Positions 1 to 7,692 of a stretch of DNA of 60,993 nt are shown piece after piece. The notes under the pieces were generated by a model. That model saw nothing but the letters and a program-made list of their open reading frames with translations, was not told the origin of the DNA and did no database searches. Numbering within the stretch: position 1 is the first letter of the stretch; the number at the start of each line of letters is the position of its first letter. The position numbers were made by a program, and so were the translations under genes. This DNA comes from Fidelibacterota bacterium (GTDB taxonomy: Bacteria; Fidelibacterota; Marinisomatia; Marinisomatales; UBA1611). The stretch is from positions 1 to 60,993 of the forward strand of contig JADHUI010000015.1 of assembly GCA_016784605.1 (NCBI GenBank), given 5' to 3'.

Positions 1-122
1 GTGAAAAATATTTGCACTTCCATGTCCAATGCTGCAGCGGTAGATGCCAAAATAAAAGGTGGATAAGCCCAATCCAACGTTCCTTGGGACGCAATTAGGG
101 CCATTTTCTTTTGATCACTCAT
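1..122 (-). CDS. DsrE/DsrF-family protein, N-terminal part (runs off window)
   Basis: The minus-strand frame opens at an ATG at 122 behind an AGGAG ribosome site and runs off the left edge, so only the first 40 residues are visible. They begin MSDQKKMALIASQGTLDW and continue through a Tyr-Pro-Pro and an Ala-rich helix to QIFFT. This matches the beta-alpha-beta start of DsrE-like small sulfur-relay proteins (established family knowledge). The gene follows TusA and ArsR-type genes in the same direction, a common arrangement for sulfur-trafficking modules. The cysteine-bearing part lies outside the window, so whether it carries persulfide cannot be judged. Confidence 0.7.
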   Translation of the reverse strand, partial: MSDQKKMALIASQGTLDWAYPPFILASTAAALDMEVQIFF

Positions 123-175
123 TATAAACTCCTCTCGAGATTATTTTTATTTTTGATTGAATGGTTTTGGTGGAA

Positions 176-412
176 TTAAGATTTTTTAATAAAAAATGTA
201 TAAATCCCATCATCTAAAGAATGAGATAATAATTCATGGCCAGTTCTCCTAGACCAGGCGTTCATATCATTAATAGATCCTGGATCTGTCGCTTCCATTT
301 TTAAAACCTGACCTGACTCCATTGAGTCTACTTGCTTCTTTGTTTTTAAAATCGGCAAAGGACAATTCATCCCCTTACAATCTAACTCTTGATCAAATGC
401 TGTATCGTTCAT
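176..412 (-). CDS. tusA: TusA-family sulfurtransferase
   Basis: A small cytoplasmic sulfur-carrier protein of 78 aa. The hallmark CPxP motif is present as Cys-Pro-Leu-Pro in CKGMNCPLPILKTKK, and its first Cys is the persulfide-bearing residue in this family. I chose the ATG at 412, which follows a GAGGAAG ribosome site. The frame stays open upstream to 484, but that would add 24 residues outside the family and overlap the preceding gene. It lies between an ArsR-type regulator and a DsrE-family protein, so the likely role is passing sulfane sulfur between a donor and DsrE or Moco/tRNA thiolation acceptors. Which acceptor is used is inference. Confidence 0.88.
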   Translation of the reverse strand: MNDTAFDQELDCKGMNCPLPILKTKKQVDSMESGQVLKMEATDPGSINDMNAWSRRTGHELLSHSLDDGIYTFFIKKS

Positions 413-428
413 TGTACTTCCTCTCTTA

Positions 429-761
429 CTATTCTGATTGAAATTCCATGGACCATTCGCCACTGGAAATTTTATCCTGGACATCTGCCATACAGTTCAG
501 GATTTTAAATATAAATTCATTGGCTAATGAATAAAAATAACGAGTCCCTTCTCTTCTAAAAATGACAATATCTCTATCATGCATTTTTTTTAAATGCTGG
601 CTTACAACAGGTTGAAGCATATCCAAATGCCTTTGGATTTGCCCCACTGTTTTTTCACCTTCATCTAAATATTCTACAATTTTTAGCCTATCAGGATGGC
701 CTAATGTTTTTAACACGCGTGACGCAGTTTGTATAAATTCAATTGAAATCTGTGTTTTCAT
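429..761 (-). CDS. ArsR-family winged-helix transcriptional regulator
   Basis: A 110-aa DNA-binding protein. The winged helix-turn-helix is visible as LKTLGHPDRLKIVEYL, then TVGQIQRHLDMLQPVVSQHL as recognition region, then a wing RREGTRYFYSL. This is the ArsR/SmtB pattern. Only one Cys is present, near the C-terminus, so the metal-binding Cys pair of ArsR and the two-Cys persulfide switch of BigR/SqrR are not evident. It is the first gene of the minus-strand operon with tusA (16 bp downstream) and the DsrE gene. A palindrome in its upstream region is the probable autoregulatory operator. The ligand is unknown; reactive sulfur is a context-based guess. Confidence 0.82.
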   Translation of the reverse strand: MKTQISIEFIQTASRVLKTLGHPDRLKIVEYLDEGEKTVGQIQRHLDMLQPVVSQHLKKMHDRDIVIFRREGTRYFYSLANEFIFKILNCMADVQDKISSGEWSMEFQSE

Positions 762-794
762 TTTATAGCTCTATTGTACATCTATTTATCCACT

Positions 795-810
795 ATTGCT
801 ATATAGCAAT
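795..810. promoter_or_regulatory. Perfect 16-bp palindrome, probable ArsR operator
   Basis: The sequence ATTGCTATATAGCAAT is a perfect palindrome 34-49 bp upstream of the ArsR-type start codon. A related half, TATATAGCAG, follows at about 817-826, so there are two tandem TGCTATATA-like elements on the minus strand. Position and symmetry fit an autoregulatory operator over the promoter of the arsR-tusA-dsrE operon. Binding is inferred. Confidence 0.55.
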
Positions 811-859
811 ACCAATATATAGCAGTTTTACTATATTATAAGCAAGATTTTTTATAAAA

Positions 860-890
860 AAAATAGCAACACAATAATGTTGCTATTTTT
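860..890 (-). terminator. Rho-independent terminator downstream of the Rrf2 gene
   Basis: A 9-bp perfect stem AATAGCAAC / GTTGCTATT (862-870 with 879-887) has an 8-nt loop. On the minus strand it is followed by a run of T (the A-run at 854-862). It lies 25 bp after the Rrf2 stop codon. The plus-strand side also has a short T run, so it may work in both directions. Confidence 0.7.
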
Positions 891-914
891 GGGGAGTAAA
901 ATGAATAAGGATTA

Positions 915-1331
915 TTATTCTTGCAAAGATTCAGCCAGAAGTTCAGCTAATGATTCTGTTTTTATAAATGAATGTGCATCTTTAATAATATGACCCCACT
1001 TATGATGGAAGGGGCATGGCTCATCGTCTGAACAGGCATCGAATCCAAAGCCACAACGCTCACATCCAGCTTCAGGTCCATCAATTGCTTCTACAATATG
1101 TATTAATTTAATGTCATCTGCCGATTTAGATAATTGAATGCCACCATTCCTTCCCCGAGTCGTTTTTAATAAATTATGCTTACCCAATGTTCGAGTAATT
1201 TTTGAAAGAAAAGATTTTGGTATTTTATAGGCTTCGGCAATCTCGCTTACCATAATTAAATCTTCCTGATTGCTTTCAGCTAAGTAAATCATAGCTTGAA
1301 TTGCGTATTTGGCTGACTTCGAATAATACAT
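915..1331 (-). CDS. Rrf2-family (IscR/NsrR-like) regulator with a four-Cys cluster
   Basis: A 138-aa winged-helix regulator that starts MYYSKSAKYAIQAMIYLA, the typical Rrf2 N-terminus. The recognition region is IPKSFLSKITRTLGKHNLL, followed by the wing TTRGRNGGIQL. Four cysteines lie at about residues 90, 93, 100 and 106. The last three have the Cx6Cx5C spacing expected for a [Fe-S] ligand set, and Cys90 is extra. In this family such a cluster senses NO, redox state or iron-sulfur status. The gene is monocistronic, ends at a hairpin terminator and is divergent from mobA. A dyad directly upstream could be its own operator. Confidence 0.85.
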   Translation of the reverse strand: MYYSKSAKYAIQAMIYLAESNQEDLIMVSEIAEAYKIPKSFLSKITRTLGKHNLLKTTRGRNGGIQLSKSADDIKLIHIVEAIDGPEAGCERCGFGFDACSDDEPCPFHHKWGHIIKDAHSFIKTESLAELLAESLQE

Positions 1332-1338
1332 GGCTTTA

Positions 1339-1367
1339 GGATATTATTATCTTGTTTGATATTATCC
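1339..1367. promoter_or_regulatory. Imperfect dyad in the Rrf2/mobA divergent promoter region
   Basis: GGATATTATTATC and GATATTATCC face each other across TTGTTT, 8-36 bp upstream of the Rrf2 start codon. The ends GGATA/TATCC match and the middle is imperfect. Rrf2 proteins often autoregulate through AT-rich dyads, so this is a candidate site. The evidence is only symmetry and position. Confidence 0.3.
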
Positions 1368-1417
1368 ATATTTATCTTAGAATCAAAGAACTATATTTAA
1401 CCATTAATAATTAGATT

Positions 1418-1996
1418 ATGTCAACGACCATCCCCGCATCAGCGTATATATTAATAGGCGGAAAGAGCCTCCGCTTTGGTTCGCCCAAATGGCAAGCAGA
1501 GATTCAAAAGAAATCTGTTTTAAACATTATTTGGAATGCGTGTAACATATTCGAAAATCGTTACGTGGTTGGTAAAGAAAACCCATCCCAATTAAATAAA
1601 CCATTTATTCGAGATGAATTATCAATCAATGCACCCATTAATGGTTTGTATTCTGCATTAAATCATTCTAAAACAGATTGGATATATTTGCTTTCTTGTG
1701 ATTTACCCTTAATGACGTCACATATTTTAAAATCAATTTGGGACTCAAAAAAAGATGAAAGTGATGTAATAATACCTATAGCTAATAAAAAAACACAAAC
1801 TACATGTGGATTATATAATAAACGAATCTTGCCCATTCTAGAAGATGAAATTCAAAATAATAGTTATAGTATTTACAAATTATTAGAGAAAACGAAACGA
1901 CAACATATCCATTTTGGTAATAATATTCATTTTACAAATATGAATACTTTGGATGATTATCAATTCATCCAATCTTATATATTAAAACAACTATAG
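1418..1996 (+). CDS. mobA: Molybdenum cofactor guanylyltransferase-like protein (MobA)
   Basis: A 192-aa nucleotidyltransferase that would attach GMP to molybdopterin in the cytoplasm. The N-terminal nucleotide-binding loop reads LIGGKSLRFGSPK (residues 12-24), a variant of the family's LAGGxSxRMGxxK with Phe for Met. The metal-binding Asp is in LLSCDLPLMT (about residue 95), and the C-terminal N-x-N-T motif appears as NMNTLDDY. It is divergent from the Rrf2 gene, and its stop overlaps the rpiB stop by six bases in a convergent arrangement with no visible terminator. It implies at least one Mo/W-bis-MGD enzyme elsewhere in the genome. Cytidylyl- or other MobA-like specificity cannot be excluded. 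Confidence 0.8.
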   Translation: MSTTIPASAYILIGGKSLRFGSPKWQAEIQKKSVLNIIWNACNIFENRYVVGKENPSQLNKPFIRDELSINAPINGLYSALNHSKTDWIYLLSCDLPLMTSHILKSIWDSKKDESDVIIPIANKKTQTTCGLYNKRILPILEDEIQNNSYSIYKLLEKTKRQHIHFGNNIHFTNMNTLDDYQFIQSYILKQL

Positions 1997-2431
1997 TTGA
2001 TCAAGTTTTTCAATTCGCCTGGTATGTCTATCCCCAGCGAATGGTTCTACAAGCCACATATCAATAATATCAAACATTTCATCTTCTGAAATAAATCGAG
2101 CTCCCAAGGATAAAATATTCGCATTATTATGTTCTCGAGATAATCGAGCGATTTCTCTTTCCGATCCATAATAAACGGCTGCCCGTGCTCCTTTAATTCT
2201 ATTTGCAGCCATCGCTTCCCCTTGTCCAGATCCCCCTAATATTATGCCTCTACTTTCAGAGTCATTAGCAACGGCCTTTGCACAAGGAAAAATAAAATCA
2301 GGATAATCGTCCAATGCATCATATTCATAAGCCCCATGATCAACAATGTCAAAGCCTTTTTCAGACAAATACATTTTAATATTATCTTTTAATTCAAGTC
2401 CTGCATGATCAGTTGCTACATGTATTATCAT
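1991..2431 (-). CDS. rpiB: Ribose-5-phosphate isomerase B, Glu-type
   Basis: A 146-aa enzyme interconverting ribose 5-phosphate and ribulose 5-phosphate, and the last gene of the cbb operon. I start it at the ATG at 2431 (MIIHVATDHAG), 10 bp after the transketolase stop; the longer open frame reaches back into transketolase. Visible motifs are GGSGQGEAMAANRIKGARAA (residues 66-85), REHNNANILSLGAR (99-112) and RHTRR near the C-terminus for phosphate binding. The loop has GQGE where the E. coli-type enzyme has its catalytic Cys. This matches the Mycobacterium-type RpiB, in which that Glu is the base. Its role here is regenerating ribulose 5-phosphate for PRK. Confidence 0.9.
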   Translation of the reverse strand: MIIHVATDHAGLELKDNIKMYLSEKGFDIVDHGAYEYDALDDYPDFIFPCAKAVANDSESRGIILGGSGQGEAMAANRIKGARAAVYYGSEREIARLSREHNNANILSLGARFISEDEMFDIIDMWLVEPFAGDRHTRRIEKLDQL

Positions 2432-2441
2432 TGCATTTTCT

Positions 2442-4463
2442 TTATAATAAGGTTGATAAATGATTCCGAATTTTCTTCTCAGCTTTTTTGGGTGTAAACC
2501 CAAATGAATCAGCTAATTCATTCGCGGGTGCTGATGCTCCATAATGATTGATCCCAATCGATAAACCATTTGGTCCGATGTATTTTTCCCACCCAAAGGT
2601 AATACCAGCTTCGAATGATATTTTCATTGCTCCACGGGGTGGAATGATAGATTGTTTATACTCAGTTGATTGCTCTTCGAATAATTCTAAACATGGCATA
2701 CTAATGATTCTTATACTTTTATCTTCCATTCGCTGTGCTGTTTCTACGGCTAATGATAGTTCTGATCCTGTTGCTAAAAAGATTAAATCTGGATGTCCTT
2801 CACAGTCTTCAAAAATATAAGCTCCTTTACTAACTCCATTTGTAATGTCAGTTTGATCTAACTGAGAAACAGGTAATCCTTGTCGCGTTAAGAGTAATGC
2901 ACTTGGCGTTTCTTTTGATTCAAGGGCTAATGCAAAACAAGCAGCTGTTTCTTTTGCATCACCTGGGCGAAATACATTATAATTTGGAATTGTTCGTAAC
3001 GCCATTGCATGTTCAATAGGTTGGTGAGTTGGTCCATCTTCACCTACATAAAAAGAATCATGTGTAAATTCATGTATAACTCGAATGCCTTGTAGGGCAG
3101 CCATTCTAAGTGCAGGTCGTTCATAATCAGAAAAGACTAAAAATGTGCCTCCAAATGGAATAACACCTCCATGTAAAGCCATGCCATTCATTAATACAGC
3201 CATGGGAAATTCTCTAACTCCAAAAGCGAAATTACGTCCGCCATGGTTGGTCATATTAAAATCACCATACATATTGGCAAAATTACCCGTGTAATTCGAT
3301 GGCTCTAAATCTGCCGAACCACCAACAAGGTTTGGCAATTGAGTCGCAAAATGATCTAAGGATGTTCCAAATGCTTTTCGAGTCGCAATTGATTCGCCTG
3401 CATTGAATTCTGGTAAACTAAATGATGGTAATTTTTCACCAATTGTTTGATCCCATAGATTTTTGAAATCACCATTTTCAAACGAAGTATTAAGGTCGTT
3501 ATTCCAATCAGAAACATGCGTTCTTAATAAATCAAATCGAGATTGAAAATAGCGAATGACTTCTTTTGGAGCATAAAATGGTTCTTGGGGAAGGCCCATC
3601 AATTCTTTCGTTGCATCAATTTCCTCTTGAGGTAATGGGGCGCCATGTGTTTCATGATCTCGTTCACGTGTGGCAGTCCCCTTCGCCATTATAGATTTCC
3701 CAATAATTAAGCTGGGAATATCAATTACTTTGGCTGTTTCAATAGCCGATTTAATGGCATCATGATCATGCCCATCAATGGTATGCACGTTCCATCCAAT
3801 AGCTTCAAATACACTCGCATAATCGGTAGAGTCTGACCGTCCTATTTTTCCTGATATTTGAGCATCATTAGAATCATAATACATAATAATTTTACTCAAT
3901 TTCCAATGGCCGGCTAATGCAGCAGCACCAAAAACAATCGGCTCTTGCAAATCACCATCTCCTGCTAAAATATAGGTATAATGATTTACTGGATTTGAAG
4001 TGGTTAAAGCATCAAATGAATGGTTTAAAATTGCTTCTGCAACTGCCATTCCAACTCCCATGCCTACACCTTGACCTAAAGGTCCTGTTGTGCATTCTAC
4101 ACCGGGAAGTTCAACCTCAGGATGGCCTGGTGTATTGCTATTGAACTGGCGAAACGATTTAATATCATCCATTTGCATCCAGCCATTCATAAATAATAAT
4201 GAATAGAGCAACATGGATTCATGACCCGCAGAAAGTACAAATCGATCTCTATTTACCCAATCTGGGTTATCAGGATCTAGCTCTAAATATTTTGAAAAAA
4301 GAAGATAGGCAAAATCTGCTGAAGACATGGCTCCACCCGGATGGCCTGAATTTGCTTTCCTAACGCCATCCATGATTAATCCTTTAATCACATTAACACT
4401 AAAATGGTCCTTTTCTTCAGCTGTCCATTCTAAAAATGTATTTAATTCATTATATGTTCTCAT
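2442..4463 (-). CDS. tkt: Transketolase
   Basis: A full-length 673-aa thiamine-diphosphate enzyme that moves two-carbon units between sugar phosphates in the regenerative phase of the Calvin cycle. The N-terminal substrate/TPP region has ANSGHPGGAMSSAD (about 37-50), and the TPP/Mg motif is GDGDLQEP (168-175) with the paired Asn at about 199 in YYDSNDAQISG. The pyrimidine domain and the C-terminal domain are both present. The start overlaps the rpe stop by 4 bp (ATGA), so translation is probably coupled. GDGDLQEP is slightly different from the GDGCxxEG of E. coli-type enzymes. Confidence 0.95.
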   Translation of the reverse strand: MRTYNELNTFLEWTAEEKDHFSVNVIKGLIMDGVRKANSGHPGGAMSSADFAYLLFSKYLELDPDNPDWVNRDRFVLSAGHESMLLYSLLFMNGWMQMDDIKSFRQFNSNTPGHPEVELPGVECTTGPLGQGVGMGVGMAVAEAILNHSFDALTTSNPVNHYTYILAGDGDLQEPIVFGAAALAGHWKLSKIIMYYDSNDAQISGKIGRSDSTDYASVFEAIGWNVHTIDGHDHDAIKSAIETAKVIDIPSLIIGKSIMAKGTATRERDHETHGAPLPQEEIDATKELMGLPQEPFYAPKEVIRYFQSRFDLLRTHVSDWNNDLNTSFENGDFKNLWDQTIGEKLPSFSLPEFNAGESIATRKAFGTSLDHFATQLPNLVGGSADLEPSNYTGNFANMYGDFNMTNHGGRNFAFGVREFPMAVLMNGMALHGGVIPFGGTFLVFSDYERPALRMAALQGIRVIHEFTHDSFYVGEDGPTHQPIEHAMALRTIPNYNVFRPGDAKETAACFALALESKETPSALLLTRQGLPVSQLDQTDITNGVSKGAYIFEDCEGHPDLIFLATGSELSLAVETAQRMEDKSIRIISMPCLELFEEQSTEYKQSIIPPRGAMKISFEAGITFGWEKYIGPNGLSIGINHYGASAPANELADSFGFTPKKAEKKIRNHLSTLL

Positions 4464-5116
4464 GATGCTCCTAAATGGTAAAATTCTTGAATTGTTTTGA
4501 TTGGGTTTTCTGTTTTAAATACAGCGGATCCTGCAACAAGAACATCCGCTCCATTTTCTAAAATTTGTTTACTATTATGGAGTTTAACGCCTCCATCCAC
4601 TTCAATGAGGATTCGCTCTAGGCATTGGTCTTTCAAATATGTTTTTAATTTGGAAATTTTTTCATCCGACCCTGGTAAGTATCCTTGCCCTCCAAATCCA
4701 GGTTCTACAGTCATGACCAATACAAGATCTACTTCATCCACATATGGATAAATTGCGTCTAATGGAGTACTGGGTTTGAGAGAAATACCTGCTTTGCATC
4801 CACATGATTTAATCAGTTGAATAATCTCAGTTGGCGTATCTGTTGCTTCTATATGAAAAGTGATTATATCAGCTCCAGCCCTTGCAAAAGATTCTACTAA
4901 TTTCTCTGGCTCTACAACCATCATATGCACATCCAAAACTTTATCTGTTATTGGTCTAATTGATTTTACTACGGGGGGCCCAATCGTCAAATTAGGAACA
5001 AATTGATTATCCATTACATCCACATGAATCCAATGAGCTCCCCCATCTTCACATTGTTTAATGGCTGTTTTTAAATCAGAAAAATCTGCTGATAATATGG
5101 ATGGTGCTAGTTTCAT
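4460..5116 (-). CDS. rpe: Ribulose-phosphate 3-epimerase
   Basis: A 218-aa TIM-barrel enzyme converting xylulose 5-phosphate to ribulose 5-phosphate. Family motifs are APSILSADFSDL at the N-terminus, HVDVMDNQFVPN (31-42) with the metal-ligand His and catalytic Asp, LDVHMMV (His64), VMTVEPGFGGQ for phosphate binding, and IEVDGGV carrying the second catalytic Asp. It overlaps the upstream FNR gene and the downstream tkt gene by 4 bp each, the tightest packing in the operon. Confidence 0.95.
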   Translation of the reverse strand: MKLAPSILSADFSDLKTAIKQCEDGGAHWIHVDVMDNQFVPNLTIGPPVVKSIRPITDKVLDVHMMVVEPEKLVESFARAGADIITFHIEATDTPTEIIQLIKSCGCKAGISLKPSTPLDAIYPYVDEVDLVLVMTVEPGFGGQGYLPGSDEKISKLKTYLKDQCLERILIEVDGGVKLHNSKQILENGADVLVAGSAVFKTENPIKTIQEFYHLGAS

Positions 5117-6123
5117 GCGATACCTTTAGGTTTGCCAATCATTGAACTATATTTTGTTTTTACAGATTTTTCCGGATGAATAAATTCAATGGCACTTTTT
5201 ACCGCTATAGCAGCTTCTGCAAATCCAGTAGAAATTAATTTTATTTTACCGTCATAAGATACCACATCACCTGCGGCAAAAATACCGGGTATATTGGTTT
5301 CCATTTTCTGGTTCACTTTAATTTTCTTTTTATCCACATCAAGATTCCAACTTTCCATAGGACCTAAATTAGAGACAAAACCGAACATGACCAAAATAAC
5401 ATCGCAAGGGATTGTTTTTAATTTACCCGAAACACTTTTAATCGATACAGATTCCACAGTGTCGGTACCATTTAATTCCACAGGAGAAAAGGGTGTATAT
5501 ATATTTAATTTTCTACGATGGTCTAAATATTGCATTCGCCTTACATTGGATGCATGAGCTCGAAATTCATCTCTTCGGTGAACGATGGAAACAGCGTCCG
5601 CAATGGGTTGTAATTCTAATGCCCAATCAACGGCTGAATCACCACCGCCTAAAATAACGACTTTTTTATTTTCATAATCTTCCTTCTTCCCAACCACATA
5701 TTTTATGCCTGATTTAATCTTATCCGCACCTCTTATTTTAAGTGGACGTGGCGTTATGGTGCCTATCCCTCCTGCAATAACAATTGATTTTGTAGGAAAA
5801 ACTCCATTTTTTGTTTCAATAGAAAATTGCGGTGCATTTGTATTGCAATGAATCGAATGGACTGCTTCATCTAAATGTATTTCATGACTGAAATCTTTAA
5901 TTTGATGTTTTAGGTTTTGGACCAACTGCTGCGCATTTATTTCTGGAATACCAAAAATATCATAAATATATTTTTCTGGATAAAGTGCTGAAACTTGCCC
6001 GCCTAACATTGGCATACTTTCAAAAAGACGAGCTGATTTTTCGTGCATGCCTGAACGAAATAAAGCTGCTAATCCTGTTGGACCTCCCCCAATAACTGTT
6101 ATATCTTTTAATTCATTTTCCAT
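5113..6123 (-). CDS. Thioredoxin-reductase-type ferredoxin-NADP(+) reductase
   Basis: A 336-aa FAD/NAD(P) flavoprotein. The FAD-binding GGGPTG motif is at residues 12-17 and the NADPH-binding motif is in VVILGGGDSAVDWAL, followed by HRRDEFRAH. The C-terminal FAD segment reads GIFAAGDVVSYDGKIKLISTGF. No CxxC redox pair is present, which separates it from thioredoxin reductase and fits the FNR type known from Bacillus and Chlorobium. I start at the ATG at 6123 behind GGGACGG; an in-frame TTG at 6135 is possible. Sitting inside the cbb operon, it plausibly supplies NADPH for GAPDH from reduced ferredoxin, or the reverse. That coupling is inference. Confidence 0.87.
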   Translation of the reverse strand: MENELKDITVIGGGPTGLAALFRSGMHEKSARLFESMPMLGGQVSALYPEKYIYDIFGIPEINAQQLVQNLKHQIKDFSHEIHLDEAVHSIHCNTNAPQFSIETKNGVFPTKSIVIAGGIGTITPRPLKIRGADKIKSGIKYVVGKKEDYENKKVVILGGGDSAVDWALELQPIADAVSIVHRRDEFRAHASNVRRMQYLDHRRKLNIYTPFSPVELNGTDTVESVSIKSVSGKLKTIPCDVILVMFGFVSNLGPMESWNLDVDKKKIKVNQKMETNIPGIFAAGDVVSYDGKIKLISTGFAEAAIAVKSAIEFIHPEKSVKTKYSSMIGKPKGIA

Positions 6124-6151
6124 TGTCCGTCCCAACTCTGTATTGAAACTA

Positions 6152-7234
6152 TTATACTCGAGCGAAAAGGAACTTATTAGACATTAATACATCCAATCTT
6201 TCCTTATATGTTTCTGGATGCATAAACCATTGCATAATGGCCACATTTGAAAGTAAAGCATTGCCATCTTGTGGCGTAAAACAAAAACCAACAATTGTAT
6301 TTTCATTTAAAACATGAAGTGTTGGTAGAGACACCACAGTTTGATTTAAAATTCGGCCATAATACCCATGATCTCGACCAAATGAAAAAACTTGGTTTGC
6401 TAATGTTTTTTCCGTCAATGTTATCAGTGGGTTTTCTTCTAATTTTTTTAAAACTTCATTAAGCGTTATTTTATTTTTTACCGTTAATGTAAATCGCATC
6501 GTATGCATGTATTGAGTATTTAATTTCATCGCGGATGAAAAAATATTTAAATCATACCCCATTGTTTCAAATAAATGATGAGCATCTTCCGCATGATGGC
6601 TTCCAAATCTTGGGTTTTTATGGCCTTCAACTTGAGGTGAAGAAATATAGTCATAATCATTCCTCACATCATTGGCCCTTCGAATGCAAACAAAATCTCC
6701 TTTTTCGAGCCTATCCTCATCCCCTTCAAAAGCCAATGTTTTTATGAGAACAGAAATATTGTGCGTATTGCAACTAACCACTTGAATATATTTTTCATCA
6801 CCGGGATTTAATGCAGATTCATTAATCCCAAAAGCATACATTTTCCCAAATCCGAACTCGCTACCTTGAGCGACAAATCCTAAAGTGTCTTCTTCATGAT
6901 ATCTATATATATTTTCTTTATTTTTTAAGCCGATTCCCGTCGGAGTGGATTCCAACACTACATCTGATTGAATTAACGCATCTTCAGTCATATAACTCGG
7001 TGTTAATCCCATCGATTTAAATGAATCTATTTTATCATGATCAGCAACCAACTTTGCGCCTCTTGACTGCAAATCTAATATTCTCGGAATGTCATCCGTT
7101 CTCGGAGTTCGTTTATGAAATAAGACATCACTTAATCCTAAATCGTCGGAAAAATCTGTCAATAATCCAATCAAAGGTTCACCAATAGTGCCCATTCCAT
7201 ATACCAATACATTTTTACCATTCATTTTATTCAT
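6152..7234 (-). CDS. Archaeal-type (type II) glyceraldehyde-3-phosphate dehydrogenase
   Basis: A 360-aa enzyme expected to reduce 1,3-bisphosphoglycerate to glyceraldehyde 3-phosphate in the Calvin cycle. The Rossmann motif is VYGMGTIG (11-18). The segment DVVLESTPTGIGLKNK, the active-site QVVSCNT with Cys155, the SHHAED stretch (212-217) and NTQYMHTMRFTL all correspond in order to archaeal GAPDH. The bacterial GapA signature SCTTNC is absent. It lies between the FNR gene (28 bp downstream) and the CBS gene (19 bp upstream). Overall divergence from the archaeal proteins is large, so another phosphorylating semialdehyde dehydrogenase is conceivable, but operon context strongly favours GAPDH. 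Confidence 0.82.
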   Translation of the reverse strand: MNKMNGKNVLVYGMGTIGEPLIGLLTDFSDDLGLSDVLFHKRTPRTDDIPRILDLQSRGAKLVADHDKIDSFKSMGLTPSYMTEDALIQSDVVLESTPTGIGLKNKENIYRYHEEDTLGFVAQGSEFGFGKMYAFGINESALNPGDEKYIQVVSCNTHNISVLIKTLAFEGDEDRLEKGDFVCIRRANDVRNDYDYISSPQVEGHKNPRFGSHHAEDAHHLFETMGYDLNIFSSAMKLNTQYMHTMRFTLTVKNKITLNEVLKKLEENPLITLTEKTLANQVFSFGRDHGYYGRILNQTVVSLPTLHVLNENTIVGFCFTPQDGNALLSNVAIMQWFMHPETYKERLDVLMSNKFLFARV

Positions 7235-7253
7235 GTTTTTCCCAAGTTTCTAC

Positions 7254-7670
7254 TTATTCGTCTCTTTTTAAACCACTATCAAAAACGATGAAATCATCGC
7301 GAACATAGCTTCGTAAAATATCAGATCTCGAAATAATTCCTACCAATACACCGTCTTGAATCACAGGTACTCGAACAAATTTATTTTCCATCAATACAGC
7401 AATTACATTATCTATATCTTCATCAGCATTAACACATGTTGCTGGGGAATGCATAACATCCTTGGTCGTTGTTGTATATAGAGCATTCCTATCTCGATGA
7501 ATTAATTCCAGTAAATCTATTTCACTTACAATACCAACAACATGTCCTTCATGATTAACAACTGGAAGGCCACTAAAAAAACCTGATAATATTTTTCGTG
7601 CTAAATCAATACAAGTCGCATTTTCAGTTGTGGCTGTTACGCGTGTGGTCATGATATCTGCAGCTTTCAT
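7254..7670 (-). CDS. Stand-alone CBS-domain pair protein
   Basis: A 138-aa cytoplasmic protein made of two CBS motifs only: residues 1-60 (ADIMTTRVTATTENATCIDLA, then GLPVVNHEGHVVGIVSEIDLL) and 68-130 (DVMHSPATCVNADEDI, then VRVPVIQDGVLVGIISRSDIL). Such pairs (Bateman modules) bind adenosine nucleotides. There is no extra catalytic or DNA-binding domain and no CP12-like cysteine tail. The gene sits exactly between PRK and GAPDH in the cbb operon, the two enzymes that CP12 and CP12-CBS proteins bridge in phototrophs. A role as energy sensor for these enzymes is a plausible inference, unsupported beyond position. Confidence 0.88.
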   Translation of the reverse strand: MKAADIMTTRVTATTENATCIDLARKILSGFFSGLPVVNHEGHVVGIVSEIDLLELIHRDRNALYTTTTKDVMHSPATCVNADEDIDNVIAVLMENKFVRVPVIQDGVLVGIISRSDILRSYVRDDFIVFDSGLKRDE

Positions 7671-7692
7671 TATTATTCTCCTTTAGTTATTA

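Noticed and set aside
2548..2820. Open frame on the plus strand opposite transketolase (90 codons)
   Set aside because: It lies fully antisense to a complete, conserved transketolase, with no ribosome site or recognisable product.
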